From the NCBI RefSeq assembly GCF_000526635.1, contig NZ_JAGL01000001.1, positions 62,001 to 126,000 of the forward strand: DNA of 64,000 bases. Reading direction: 5' to 3'. The notes beneath the pieces are model-generated. The model ran no database searches, was not told where the DNA came from, and worked only from the letters and a program-made list of their open reading frames with translations. The position numbers and the translations under genes were made by a program. This DNA comes from Aminobacter sp. J41 (GTDB lineage Bacteria; Pseudomonadota; Alphaproteobacteria; Rhizobiales; Rhizobiaceae). Within the stretch, counting starts at the first letter, position 1. Each line of letters begins with the position of its first letter. This document shows positions 20,121-28,897 of the stretch, piece by piece.

Positions 20121-21389
20121 TTACTTCTTGATCCGAAGCCGGCTGATGATGTCCCCAAGGCCCGACTTCTTCTTCGCCTTCACCTCCGCACGCCCGGTGA
20201 GCACGTGCGCGATCTCGTTCACCGTCTTCACGATGGCGTGGTTCGCATCCATCTCGCCCAGCATGCGGCCGTTGTTGGCCGCCGAGCCGAAAAATGCCGG
20301 ATCGAAGGGAATGATCGCCATCGGCTCGATGCCGAGCGGATCGGCGAAGTCTTCCGGCGAGATTTCCGGCCGCTTGGGCACGCCCGCCTGGTTGATGATC
20401 AGCTTCGGCGGCATGTCGTTCGGCCGCATCTTCTTCAGCGTATCAACCAGGTTCTTGGCGTTGCGCAGGTTGGCGAGTTCGGGCGTTGCCGTGATGACGA
20501 TCTCGTCAGCCTGAGCCAGCACCGTCTTCGACCAGTTGCTCCAGATGTGCGGCACGTCGAGAACCAGCAGCGGCGCCGAACGCTGCGCCACCTCGATGAT
20601 CGGGGTGAAGGCGTCCGCGTCGAAGTCGTAGGTGCGGTCGAGCATCGAAGGTGCCGCCAGCAGCGACAGGTGCTCGGCGCACTGCGCGAGCAGGCGGTCG
20701 AGATACATCTCGTCGATCCGCTCCGGCGAGAACACCGCCTCCGCGATGCCCTGAGCCGGGTCCTGGTCGAAATTGATGTTGGCGGTGCCGAAGGCCAGGT
20801 CGAGGTCGGCGACGATCACCTCGGAGGTGAACAGCGACGACATTGCCCAGCCGACATTGTGGGCGATCGTCGAGGACCCGACGCCGCCCTTGGCGCCGAC
20901 GAAGGCGATCGCCTTGCCGATGGGATCCGCGTCCGGGCCGACGAAGATGCCGGAAATGACCGAGAGGATGTCGACCAGCGTGATCGGCGCGACGACATAT
21001 TCCGAGATGCCGAAGCGGATCAGTTCGCGGTAGAGCCACACGTCGTTGTAGTGGCCGATGACGATCACCCGGGTCGAGGCATCGCACACCTCGGCGAGCT
21101 GGCCGAGGGATGCCAGCAGCTGCCGCGGCTCCTCGCGAGACTCGATGATGATCAGGTTCGGCGTCTGCGCGTGCTGGTAGAACTCGATGGCGGTGGCGAT
21201 GCCGCCCATGTGCACCTTGAGGTGCGCCTTTGCCATGCGCCGGTCGAGTGCGGCGCGCTCGATCGGTGCCGCCACGCCTTCCGTCTCGCAGAACGCCTGG
21301 ATCGAAATGCGCGGAATTGGCCGCAGGTCGTTCAGAGCCGCCGAGTTTTCCTCGCGTGCGCCCTTCACGTCAAAGGCTAGACTGTTCAT
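20121..21389 (-). CDS. cpaE: Tad pilus localisation protein CpaE/TadZ
   Basis: ParA/MinD-family ATPase with an N-terminal receiver-like domain that places the Tad pilus machine, typically at the cell pole. It has 422 residues: a pseudo-receiver region (about 55-150, IIIESREEPRQLL, VIVIGHYNDVWLYREL, GISEYVVAPI) and then an ATPase domain from about 160 (AFVGAKGGVGSSTIAHNVG). The deviant Walker A reads KGGVGSST, without the usual GKT lysine, as in other CpaE/TadZ proteins; VIVADLDLAFG follows. The C-terminus is strongly basic (KAKKKSGLGDII). Confidence 0.93.
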   Translation of the reverse strand: MNSLAFDVKGAREENSAALNDLRPIPRISIQAFCETEGVAAPIERAALDRRMAKAHLKVHMGGIATAIEFYQHAQTPNLIIIESREEPRQLLASLGQLAEVCDASTRVIVIGHYNDVWLYRELIRFGISEYVVAPITLVDILSVISGIFVGPDADPIGKAIAFVGAKGGVGSSTIAHNVGWAMSSLFTSEVIVADLDLAFGTANINFDQDPAQGIAEAVFSPERIDEMYLDRLLAQCAEHLSLLAAPSMLDRTYDFDADAFTPIIEVAQRSAPLLVLDVPHIWSNWSKTVLAQADEIVITATPELANLRNAKNLVDTLKKMRPNDMPPKLIINQAGVPKRPEISPEDFADPLGIEPMAIIPFDPAFFGSAANNGRMLGEMDANHAIVKTVNEIAHVLTGRAEVKAKKKSGLGDIISRLRIKK

Positions 21390-21407
21390 CGCTGCCCCCC
21401 ACTACCG

Positions 21408-22100
21408 TCAGTATTCGACTTCGGAGTCCCAGCCCGACAGCCGGTCACGATAATCGTCGATCGTGACACCGCGGCGGGCCGCATCGATCTCGCCGGGCTG
21501 GCGCGGCCCGAGAAGGTCGGCCGGATTGGCGATCTGCGCTGCCAGGTTGTTCTGGTAGGAGCAGCCGAAATTCGCCCAGTGCTTGTTGTCGGAAGTGTCC
21601 ATCAGGTCCTTTGGCCAGCGGCCGCACGGGCCGGTCGATGCCGCCATCTCGGAGTAAACGAGCCGGATCGGTGCCGATGCGCCGTATTGCGAAGCATCAT
21701 AGGGCTGGTGGACGATGTGGCCCTCCGGCACGCCGCGCTTGCGCAGGCGCTTGACAATGCCCTCGGCGACGAGACGGGCTGCTGCCTGGTTGCCCGATCC
21801 GTGCGGCACCATCACCGACACTGCCGGTGCGGCCTTGCGGTCGTAGCCAGCGATGAAGCCGTCGACGATCGTGCTCTGCACGCGGGTGAGACCGCGATCC
21901 ATGCTGCCCACCGGAATATCGACCTTCTTGTCGCGCTCACCGATCACGATCGGGTGGTTGGTGCGGTAGTCGTCCGGCACCGAGCCGACGGTGATGCTGT
22001 CGCGGTTGGCGCAGCCCACCACCAGAGCGGCGGCCGCGATAGCGGCAAGTGCCGACACGCGCTTGATGCGCAGTGCTGTCGTGAAAGCCCCTTCAGACAT
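21408..22100 (-). CDS. cpaD: Tad pilus assembly lipoprotein CpaD
   Basis: Outer-membrane-associated lipoprotein that assists the CpaC secretin. About 230 residues. The N-terminus carries a lipoprotein signal, ALAAIAAAALVVGCAN, with the lipobox cysteine about residue 30. The rest fits CpaD: VPDDYRTNHPIVIGE, the OmpA-like VMVPHGSGNQAAARL, and CGRWPKDLMDTSDNKHWANFGCSYQNNLAAQIANP. ATG 22100 follows GGGGACAG. A GTG at 22118 overlapping the cpaC stop is an alternative start. Confidence 0.92.
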   Translation of the reverse strand: MSEGAFTTALRIKRVSALAAIAAAALVVGCANRDSITVGSVPDDYRTNHPIVIGERDKKVDIPVGSMDRGLTRVQSTIVDGFIAGYDRKAAPAVSVMVPHGSGNQAAARLVAEGIVKRLRKRGVPEGHIVHQPYDASQYGASAPIRLVYSEMAASTGPCGRWPKDLMDTSDNKHWANFGCSYQNNLAAQIANPADLLGPRQPGEIDAARRGVTIDDYRDRLSGWDSEVEY

Positions 22101-22114
22101 CTGTCCGTCCCCGA

Positions 22115-23644
22115 TCACTTGTAAATGTAGCCAACCACGCCGTGGTAGCGCCCGGCAGGCTTGTCGGTTTTCATGCTTCCGTAGACGCGGTTGACGCGGT
22201 TCAGGAACATGCCGGCGCCATCGCTCGCCGGGTTGAAATTGTCGTCCGGCTTGGCGAGTGCGGTGCGCGCAACCGGCTTCGAGAGATAAGGCGTGACGAT
22301 GATGACCAGCTCGGTCTCATTGCGTACGAAGTCGCGGCTGCGGAACAGCGTGCCGAGAACCGGCACCTTCGACAGGCCAGGCAGGCCGTTCGCCACCTGG
22401 CGCACGTCGTCGCGCACGAGGCCAGCGATCATCATGGAGCCGCCCGAGGGAAGCTCGATCGTCGTATCGGCAAGGCGCTTGCGGATTGAGATCACGTTAT
22501 ACGACTTCCCACGTCCCCCACTACCAAACCCGGGCGCTTCGGACGTTGGCTCGGACACCTGAGTGCGAACCTTCAGGCTGATGCGGCCGGGCGACAGCAC
22601 GACTGGCATGAACTCGAGGCCGATTCCGTACTCGATTTGCCTGAACGAGACCTTTGTGGCGCCGTCGCGGTTGTCGTCGTTCCTGATCGCGTCGACGCTT
22701 TCCAGGACATTAAACTCGCCGCCTACCCGAAAAGTCGCCTTTTCGCCCGAGACGGCAGTTAATGTGGGTTCGGCGAGCGTCTTCATCACCCCAGCCCGTT
22801 CCATCGCGTTTAGGTAAGCGTCGATCAAGCGCCCACCGATTCTTGATGGCTCGGGCGACAGGACGCTCCCGAGGCCGAGCGCGTTGTCATTGATCAGCGA
22901 CCACTGAATCCCGTCGATATTGCCTCCTCCTACCATGCTGACGCCCAGCTGCTTCATCACGTTGCGGCTGACTTCAGCGACGGTGACCTTCAGCGTCACC
23001 TGATCCTCGCCAACGATCTTCAGCATGTTGACGATGCGGCTGGTGCGGCGCTCGCTGTCCGGGTTGTTGATGTCGACACCGCCGGCTGCGTTGCCGCCGG
23101 CCGCGGTCATCGCGTACTGGCCGGTCGTCGCTTCACCGCCGGAGACGAAGATCCGCGCCAGTTCTTCGGCGCGCTTGGCGTCGAGCGGCGTCTGGACGGT
23201 GCCGGTCAGCACGACGTTGTCGTTGATCAGCTCGACGGTGATCTCGGATTCGGGAAGGAACTTCTTGAGGTAGCCCTCAAGCCCCGCGACATCGCGCTCG
23301 ACCTGGATCTCCAGGCTCGCCACCTGCTCGCCGTTCGGCCCGAACACGAAGATGTTCGTTTCGCCGACCGTCTTGCCAAATAGGTAGATGCGCCGCGCCG
23401 TGCGGGTCACCGCGTCGGCAACTGCCGGGTTGGCGACCAGAATGTCATAGGCGTCCCGTGGCAGCTCGATCACCCGCGACTTGTTGAGGCCGAGCTTGAT
23501 CCGCTGGTGCGCCGACTGCGGCGAGACCGTCACCGTGCCCTGGGCAAACGATGCGGTCGGAAATGCAGTCAGAGCACCGCCTACTGCCAACAATGTTGCG
23601 ACTGCTGCCCCACCCAGCCGCAGAAACGTCATCCTTGCGGTCAT
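22115..23644 (-). CDS. cpaC: Tad pilus outer-membrane secretin CpaC/RcpA
   Basis: Forms the outer-membrane channel for the Flp pilus. It has 509 residues: a signal peptide (to about residue 35, ending TASFAQG), the secretin-specific N domain (LNKSRVIELPRDAYDILVAN, VGETNIFVFGPNGEQVASL), a BON-like segment with ELINDNVVLTGTVQTPLDAKR, and the C-terminal secretin domain (LAEPTLTAVSGEKATFRVGG; VPVLGTLFRSRDFVRNETELV). It starts inside the cpaB stop (4-bp overlap) and ends overlapping the alternative cpaD start. Confidence 0.95.
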   Translation of the reverse strand: MTARMTFLRLGGAAVATLLAVGGALTAFPTASFAQGTVTVSPQSAHQRIKLGLNKSRVIELPRDAYDILVANPAVADAVTRTARRIYLFGKTVGETNIFVFGPNGEQVASLEIQVERDVAGLEGYLKKFLPESEITVELINDNVVLTGTVQTPLDAKRAEELARIFVSGGEATTGQYAMTAAGGNAAGGVDINNPDSERRTSRIVNMLKIVGEDQVTLKVTVAEVSRNVMKQLGVSMVGGGNIDGIQWSLINDNALGLGSVLSPEPSRIGGRLIDAYLNAMERAGVMKTLAEPTLTAVSGEKATFRVGGEFNVLESVDAIRNDDNRDGATKVSFRQIEYGIGLEFMPVVLSPGRISLKVRTQVSEPTSEAPGFGSGGRGKSYNVISIRKRLADTTIELPSGGSMMIAGLVRDDVRQVANGLPGLSKVPVLGTLFRSRDFVRNETELVIIVTPYLSKPVARTALAKPDDNFNPASDGAGMFLNRVNRVYGSMKTDKPAGRYHGVVGYIYK

Positions 23645-24459
23645 TTGCCCGCCCCCACTTCCGTAACCTCGCCTGAACGGATCAGGCGCACCGTCCCGCG
23701 CCGCCCGCTGCCGGACAGCAAGTGATCTGCTTCTTCGTCGACCTTCTCGGTCGCATCCGCCACCGAGCGCAGCGCGAGGGTCAGGCGGTCGGCCATCTGT
23801 TGCGCCACCGTAATGATCTCTGCCTGCTGGGGCGTGAGCTCGAGCGTCGCGGTGTCGCCGACCCGGACGAGCTTGCCCTCCTCGTCCTCCTGCATGTTCT
23901 GGTCGATCGCCAGGACGCGGATGTTCTTCAGGATCGTTTCGGTCACGTAACCGCTCGCGCTGCCGCTGCCCTCGGGCGCCCGGCGCGTCATGATTACATC
24001 GACATTGTCGTTCGGCAGGATAAAGCCGCCGGCCGAGGTATCGGCCGCGATCTGCGTCGCCACCGCCCGTTTGCCTGCAGGCAGCACCGCGGACATGAAG
24101 CTGTGGCCCTCGCCGATCAGCTTGGATCGTCTCAGCGGCTCGCCCGAGTAAAGCGGAACGCGTGCCAGCGCCCCGGTCAGTTCCTCAAGGGCGTTGGGAT
24201 CCTGTTCTTTGGTGATGAAGGCATCATTGATGCCGTCGGACGGCCATGCCTGCCAGGTGATGTTCCCGCCGAGCGGCGCGCCCATCGGCACATCCGCGCT
24301 CAGCACCAAGACTTCCGTCAGGCTGATCGCAGGTTCCTGCTGTACGGATTCGGGAGTCGCTTCAGCCGGAGCCGGCGTCGCCATGTTCTTTGCGACATAG
24401 CCAGCCCCCACAGCTGCCGCTACAGCGACTCCGAGTATAATCACACGGGATGGTGCCAT
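23641..24459 (-). CDS. cpaB: Tad pilus assembly protein CpaB/RcpC
   Basis: Periplasmic, membrane-anchored pilus assembly factor with an SAF (antifreeze-like) domain, thought to interact with the secretin and peptidoglycan. It has 272 residues: an N-terminal membrane anchor (MAPSRVIILGVAVAAAVGAG), an SAF region with VLVLSADVPMGAPLGGNITW, then RAVATQIAADTSAGGFILPNDNVDVIMTRR. The last is the RcpC/CpaB signature. ATG 24459 follows GAGGTCCGGACGA. An ATG 57 bp upstream would bury the membrane anchor. Confidence 0.93.
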   Translation of the reverse strand: MAPSRVIILGVAVAAAVGAGYVAKNMATPAPAEATPESVQQEPAISLTEVLVLSADVPMGAPLGGNITWQAWPSDGINDAFITKEQDPNALEELTGALARVPLYSGEPLRRSKLIGEGHSFMSAVLPAGKRAVATQIAADTSAGGFILPNDNVDVIMTRRAPEGSGSASGYVTETILKNIRVLAIDQNMQEDEEGKLVRVGDTATLELTPQQAEIITVAQQMADRLTLALRSVADATEKVDEEADHLLSGSGRRGTVRLIRSGEVTEVGAGK

Positions 24460-24576
24460 TCGTCCGGACCTCGTACTCGGCGCTCCACTAAGCCGATCCG
24501 GACATTGACCTCGCAATCGTCAAATTATGGTTAATTGAAACCTTACAGGGATGCTTAATTTTGTTTTTATCGCATC

Positions 24577-25098
24577 CTAGCCAGTAACAAGGCGCGCGAC
24601 GGCCCACTGCATCAGTTGTGTCGACGGATAAACCATCAACCCGGCAGCACCCAGTGCAATACCATATGGTACTCCAACGTGCTTATTCGCCAGATTGCGT
24701 GTAAACACATTGTCGCCGGTAAATACGGCCGCCACGGAACCCCGGTAGAGAAGTATTCCCAAGGTGAGAATACCACCCAGTATCGCCGTCTGGACAAGAT
24801 ACTGCAGCAGCTCGAGCGAAAACCCCATCCAGAGGGAAGTAGACGCCAGCAGCTTTGCGTCGCCGCCCCCCATCGCGCGCAGCGCGAACAGCACAAAGGT
24901 CACGCACAGAACCAGCGCCCCTGCCGCGAAGTGCATCGCATAGGTCGTCATGTCCATGCCGGTCAGCGGCGCGACTACGGCAAAGGTTGCCGCCAAAATC
25001 ACCGGCACACGGTTCGCAATCGTCATCGACAGGATGTCCGACACCATCGCGTAGACCATGCAGAATGGAAAGACGACGAATATCAGCGCTTCAAGCAT
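24577..25098 (-). CDS. cpaA: Prepilin peptidase CpaA/TadV
   Basis: Aspartyl inner-membrane protease that cleaves the leader of the Flp pilin and the TadE/TadF pseudopilins. It has 173 residues and several membrane segments. The two catalytic aspartates are visible: AMVSDILSMTI near residue 20 and the GGGDAKLLA motif near 75. It lacks the N-methyltransferase half of GspO/PilD, as expected of the A24 CpaA/TadV class. ATG 25098 follows CAGGAG. The gene and its flanks are noticeably less GC-rich than the neighbours. About 120 bp separate it from cpaB. Confidence 0.93.
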   Translation of the reverse strand: MLEALIFVVFPFCMVYAMVSDILSMTIANRVPVILAATFAVVAPLTGMDMTTYAMHFAAGALVLCVTFVLFALRAMGGGDAKLLASTSLWMGFSLELLQYLVQTAILGGILTLGILLYRGSVAAVFTGDNVFTRNLANKHVGVPYGIALGAAGLMVYPSTQLMQWAVARLVTG

Positions 25099-25169
25099 GA
25101 CGACTCCTGGAAATCTCCACGACGCGGATATTTCCGCAAACAGCTTAACCTTTGGTGAGGGCTGAAACG

Positions 25170-25194
25170 AAAAAGGGCCACCGCTGGGTGGCCC
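25170..25194 (-). terminator. Intrinsic terminator after the pilin gene
   Basis: On the minus strand GGGCCACC-CAGC-GGTGGCCC is a perfect 8-bp stem followed by five Ts. It lies between the pilin stop (25222) and cpaA (25098). It probably lets the pilin be made in excess while a fraction of transcripts read into the cpa genes. Confidence 0.85.
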
Positions 25195-25221
25195 ATGCAT
25201 TCGAGAAAGTTCGACAGTTGA

Positions 25222-25392
25222 TCAGCTCGCCTTCAAATTGTTGGAGATGAAGTTAAACTGATCGCTCAGCTTGTTACCGAGGCTGCCCGCGCCGGCAACG
25301 ATGGCGAGTGCGATAAGGGCGGCGATAAGGCCATACTCGATGGCAGTCGCGCCGGATTCATCATTGATGAAGCGTGCGATAATCTTCGACAT
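25222..25392 (-). CDS. pilA: Flp/Tad major pilin PilA
   Basis: Small Flp-type prepilin, 56 residues, that polymerises into the adhesive Tad pilus. It begins MSKIIARFINDESG, then the mature N-terminus ATAIEYGLIAALIALAIVAG, with the conserved Gly-Ala cleavage point and the E-Y pair at mature positions 4-5. The tail is short and hydrophilic (NKLSDQFNFISNN). ATG 25392 follows AGGAGA. It is first in the cpa/tad locus, with its own terminator behind it. The 250-bp upstream gap is AT-rich and should hold its promoter, but I see no convincing sigma70 pair. Confidence 0.95.
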   Translation of the reverse strand: MSKIIARFINDESGATAIEYGLIAALIALAIVAGAGSLGNKLSDQFNFISNNLKAS

Positions 25393-25691
25393 TAGAGGTC
25401 TCCTAGCTCCATGTGTTTACAGCACTTCCGTCAACGTTCTGCCGTGTCGATCGGATGCCCGGACATTACAGAGGAGCTGTTGCCACCTGCTTAAGAAACA
25501 GGATTACCGAAGTCTTTATTTCCGCGACTATTCGACTTGGTTAAATGGCAATGAAGTATTCGTACTGCTTTTAAAGCATTCGCGCACGTCCCGCGCAACT
25601 CTGCGCAATTTCCATTCGCAAGAACGCTTAACCGTTGATTCACCAATCTGATTCATCTTCCGGCAGGTGGTGGAGCGGGAGATCGCTGATA

Positions 25692-26117
25692 ATGCGTCAC
25701 GTGATGGCTAAGGCGGCTGCAGCCGCGCTGGGGTTTGTGGGATCGGCTCTTCTGGCGGGACACGCCAGCGCGGAGGCGATCGAGGTACAGATGAACCAGG
25801 CCAGGATCGTTAAGCTGGCGCGACCGGCTGACACCATCATTATCGGCAACCCGCAGATCGCCGACGCGTCCGTCCAGGATCCGTCGACCATCGTGCTCAC
25901 CGGCAAGGGTTTTGGCGTGACCAACCTCGTCGTCATGGATGACAGAGGCAATGTCGTCGTCGACGAGCAGGTCGTGGTTTCGCGCAGCTTCGCCAATTCG
26001 GTGCGCATCTACCGGCGCTCGCAGGTGCAGACGCTGTCTTGCTCGCCGTTCTGCGAGAGCGCGTTCAAGAATGATGAAGAGCAGCGCTCGGAAGCTGCAA
26101 TGAACGCGGGTTTCTGA
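25692..26117 (+). CDS. Secreted secretin N-domain-like protein (pilus assembly, CpaC-related)
   Basis: A 141-residue periplasmic protein with a signal peptide (MRHVMAKAAAAALGF...AGHASAEA). One domain follows, matching the secretin N-terminal region (T2SS/T3SS_pil_N): VQMNQARIVKLARPADTIII, DASVQDPSTIVLTGKGFGVT. CpaC carries the same kind of domain at its N-terminus. The end, TLSCSPFCESAFKNDEEQRS, has a C-x3-C pair that could form a disulfide. ATG 25692 follows GGGAG. It diverges from pilA, so it is probably an accessory factor of the Tad machine; its exact role is unknown. Confidence 0.85.
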   Translation: MRHVMAKAAAAALGFVGSALLAGHASAEAIEVQMNQARIVKLARPADTIIIGNPQIADASVQDPSTIVLTGKGFGVTNLVVMDDRGNVVVDEQVVVSRSFANSVRIYRRSQVQTLSCSPFCESAFKNDEEQRSEAAMNAGF

Positions 26118-26317
26118 GCCTCAGCAATCATCATCTGCCGCAAGCCAGTCTTTACACGCGCATTATTATAAAGAGTACGGGCGTTGCTTTAACCGCATCG
26201 CGGCCGCGGCCTTTAACGAAGTGTTGCTGCGGACGTCACAATTCTAATTGCGCTCAAAACGGGACATCAACACGGCTGGTGTAACGTCCTTCGAGATGTA
26301 CGGTGGCGGGGGACAGC

Positions 26318-26902
26318 ATGGTACACCTCAGGAACGGGCGGCCGTCGAAGTCGCGCTCGATGAAGATACGCAACTGGCTGCAGCGCTTCGCGCGCAACCG
26401 CGATGGCGCCATCGCGATCGAATTTGCGGCGCTGGCGCTGCCCTTCTCGCTCCTCGTTTTTGCGATCCTTGAGAGCTGCATCTCCTTTGCGGGGCAGCAG
26501 CTGCTGATGAACGCAACCGACAACGTCGCCCGCCAGTTCCGCACCGGCCAGATCAGGCCCGCCGACGTCGAGGCAAACAAGAACCTCGTCCGCAACAAGA
26601 TCTGCGAGCAGATCCAGATCGTGGTGACCACGGGCTGCCCTGGCCTTCTCGTCGACCTCAAGAACTACACGACCTTCTCGCAGGCCGCCGCGGTCAAGAT
26701 CAAGTACACGAGCGACGACGACATCGACGACACCGGCTTCGACATCAAGCCGGGCAAATCCGGCACGATCAACCAGCTGCGCGCCTTCTACCGCTGGCCG
26801 GTGATGACCGACCTCCTGCGCAAGTCAATGTCGAACCTCAAGGGCGGCAACACGCTCCATTTCGCCAGCGTCACCTGGCAGAACGAACCATTCGAAGACT
26901 GA
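26318..26902 (+). CDS. tadE: TadE-family pseudopilin
   Basis: A 194-residue TadE-like protein. Such proteins are minor pseudopilins processed by CpaA and used to start the Flp pilus. After a basic N-terminus (LQRFARNRDG) comes the cleavage-type motif DGAIAIEFAALALPFSLLVF, with the conserved Glu of the prepilin hydrophobic helix. Two later cysteines (KICEQIQ and TTGCPG) could pair. ATG 26318 follows GGGGGACAG; GTG 26303 and ATG 26360 are less likely starts. It lies 17 bp before the next TadE/TadG-like gene. The 200 bp upstream (26118-26317) show nothing clear beyond an AT-rich stretch. Confidence 0.88.
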   Translation: MVHLRNGRPSKSRSMKIRNWLQRFARNRDGAIAIEFAALALPFSLLVFAILESCISFAGQQLLMNATDNVARQFRTGQIRPADVEANKNLVRNKICEQIQIVVTTGCPGLLVDLKNYTTFSQAAAVKIKYTSDDDIDDTGFDIKPGKSGTINQLRAFYRWPVMTDLLRKSMSNLKGGNTLHFASVTWQNEPFED

Positions 26903-26919
26903 GCGGCGGGGAACGGACA

Positions 26920-27561
26920 ATGAGCATATTTGCCTTCTACTCCAAGCGTCTCGCCGGCAGGATAACGGCCGCAGTGTCATCGATGGTCCGCGACCGTCGC
27001 GGCGTCGCAGCCGTCGAGTTCGCGATGATCGCGCCGCTGCTGCTCGTGCTCTACTTCATGACCATGGAAGTGACACTGGCGCTGGAGACGAACAAGAAGG
27101 TCAGCCGTATTTCCTCGATGGTTGCCGACCTCGTTACGCAGCAGACATGCGTCAATCCAACTAAACTGGACAATATCATCGATATTGGCCAAGCGACGAT
27201 CTATCCCTATGATCGCACGGTTCCCTCAATAGAAATTACCGGCATCAAGATCAGCGACGAAACCAACCCCAAGGCAACCGTCGACTGGTCCCGCAAGTCC
27301 GTCAACAACACCTCCTCTGCAGGAGCTCCGATCGGCAGCGAAGTATCTATTCCGGCCGCTCTTAAGATCAGGGGAACATATCTTGTTCGCGTCCAAACAA
27401 GCCTCGATTACCGCCCCATAATCGCCTGGGCTGCAGACGAGAAGGCGTCCCTCGGACTCATGTCGGCGTTCGATAACATCCCCATGGCGGAGACATATTA
27501 CCTGCGCGGTCGCCTGAGTTCGGAAGTCAAATGGGATACGTCCACCTGCCCGAGCGCGTGA
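26920..27561 (+). CDS. TadE/TadF-like pseudopilin
   Basis: A 213-residue second pseudopilin. A basic N-terminus ending VRDRRG precedes VAAVEFAMIAPLLLVLYFMT, the G-xxxxE pseudopilin helix. The body carries single cysteines (QQTCVN, STCPSA) that may form a disulfide. It forms a two-gene unit with the TadE gene upstream, RBS GCGGGGAACGGAC. Whether it is TadF or a short TadG is not decidable; it lacks the long von Willebrand-like region of full TadG. Only 106 bp separate it from deoB, with no obvious terminator. Confidence 0.85.
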   Translation: MSIFAFYSKRLAGRITAAVSSMVRDRRGVAAVEFAMIAPLLLVLYFMTMEVTLALETNKKVSRISSMVADLVTQQTCVNPTKLDNIIDIGQATIYPYDRTVPSIEITGIKISDETNPKATVDWSRKSVNNTSSAGAPIGSEVSIPAALKIRGTYLVRVQTSLDYRPIIAWAADEKASLGLMSAFDNIPMAETYYLRGRLSSEVKWDTSTCPSA

Positions 27562-27667
27562 ATGGCAATTTAATCTTCCGCGACTGCTGGCAGGAGTTCA
27601 ATGCGGATTGCCAAGGCGGGACGGCGGTCATATCTCTGGTTGAACCTTCACCAGCAAGAGAAGCCGG

Positions 27668-28897
27668 ATGTCCCGCGCAATCCTCGTCGTTCTGGACTCC
27701 TTCGGCATCGGCAACGCGCCCGATGCCGCCGCATTCGGCGATGACGGAGCTGATACCTACGGCCATATCGAAGCCGGCTGCGCCGCAGGCAAAGGCGATG
27801 CGGAAGGGTTGCGCTCCGGCCCGCTGAACCTCCCGCACATGACATCGCTGGGCCTTGCCCACGCGGCGGCGCTCGCCCACGGACGCGACCTTCCGGCCGC
27901 AACGACCTCGGGCTTCTTCGGCGCCGCCACCGAAACCTCGAGCGGCAAGGATACGCCGTCCGGCCACTGGGAGATCGCCGGCCTGCCGGTCCGCTTCGAC
28001 TGGGGCTATTTCCCGGATACCCATCCGGCCTTCCCCGCTTCCTTCACCGAGGCGCTGATCCGCGAAGCGAGCCTTCCCGGCATTCTGGCCGACAAGCACG
28101 CCGCCGGGACGACCGTCATCGAGGAATATGGCGAAGAGCACCTGCGCACCGGCAAGCCGATCATCTACACATCGGTCGACTCCGTCATCCAGATCGCCGC
28201 GCACGAGGAGCGCTTCGGCCTCGAGCGGCTCTACGAGGTGTGCCGCATCGCCCGCCGGCTGGCGGACGAGCTCAAGATCGGCCGGGTGATCGCCCGCCCC
28301 TTCGTCGGCGAAACGCGCGAGACCTTCGTGCGCACCCCCAACCGCAAGGACTTTGCCACTCCGCCGCCGGAGCCCACCCTACTCGACCGAGTGGTCGAGG
28401 GCGGCCGCAAGACCCATGCCGTCGGCAAGATCGGCGACATCTTTGCCCATCGCGGCGTGTCAACGCTGCGCAAGGCGCCGAACAACATGCGCATGTTCGA
28501 TGCGCTCCTGGAGGCGATGGACGAGGCCGGTGACGGCGACTTCATCTTCGCCAACTTCGTCGACTTCGACACCAATTTCGGTCACCGCCGCGACGTGCCG
28601 GGCTATGCCGCCGCGCTGGAAGCTTTCGACGCGCGCCTGCCCGAGGCTCTTTCGCGGCTGCGCGACGGCGACATGCTGATCCTTACGGCCGACCACGGCT
28701 GCGACCCGACCTGGCGCGGCACCGACCACACCCGCGAGCGCGTGCCGATTCTCGGCACCGGGCCGAAGCTGAAGGCGGGCTCCGTTGGCGTGCGACCGAC
28801 CTATGCCGACATCGGCGAGACGGTTGCCGCCCATCTCGGCATCGCACCCGGCCGCCACGGCACTTCCTTCCTGGACCTCATTTCGTCAAATGCCTGA
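27668..28897 (+). CDS. deoB: Phosphopentomutase
   Basis: Interconverts (deoxy)ribose-1-phosphate and -5-phosphate, linking nucleoside phosphorolysis to central metabolism. It has 409 residues of the alkaline-phosphatase superfamily. Metal-site segments are [54 protein letters not shown] and [19 protein letters not shown]. It ends TCAAATGCCTGA, overlapping the mutM start by 8 bp. It would normally act beside deoA and add, which here are about 21 kb and 27 kb away. Confidence 0.95.
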   Translation: MSRAILVVLDSFGIGNAPDAAAFGDDGADTYGHIEAGCAAGKGDAEGLRSGPLNLPHMTSLGLAHAAALAHGRDLPAATTSGFFGAATETSSGKDTPSGHWEIAGLPVRFDWGYFPDTHPAFPASFTEALIREASLPGILADKHAAGTTVIEEYGEEHLRTGKPIIYTSVDSVIQIAAHEERFGLERLYEVCRIARRLADELKIGRVIARPFVGETRETFVRTPNRKDFATPPPEPTLLDRVVEGGRKTHAVGKIGDIFAHRGVSTLRKAPNNMRMFDALLEAMDEAGDGDFIFANFVDFDTNFGHRRDVPGYAAALEAFDARLPEALSRLRDGDMLILTADHGCDPTWRGTDHTRERVPILGTGPKLKAGSVGVRPTYADIGETVAAHLGIAPGRHGTSFLDLISSNA

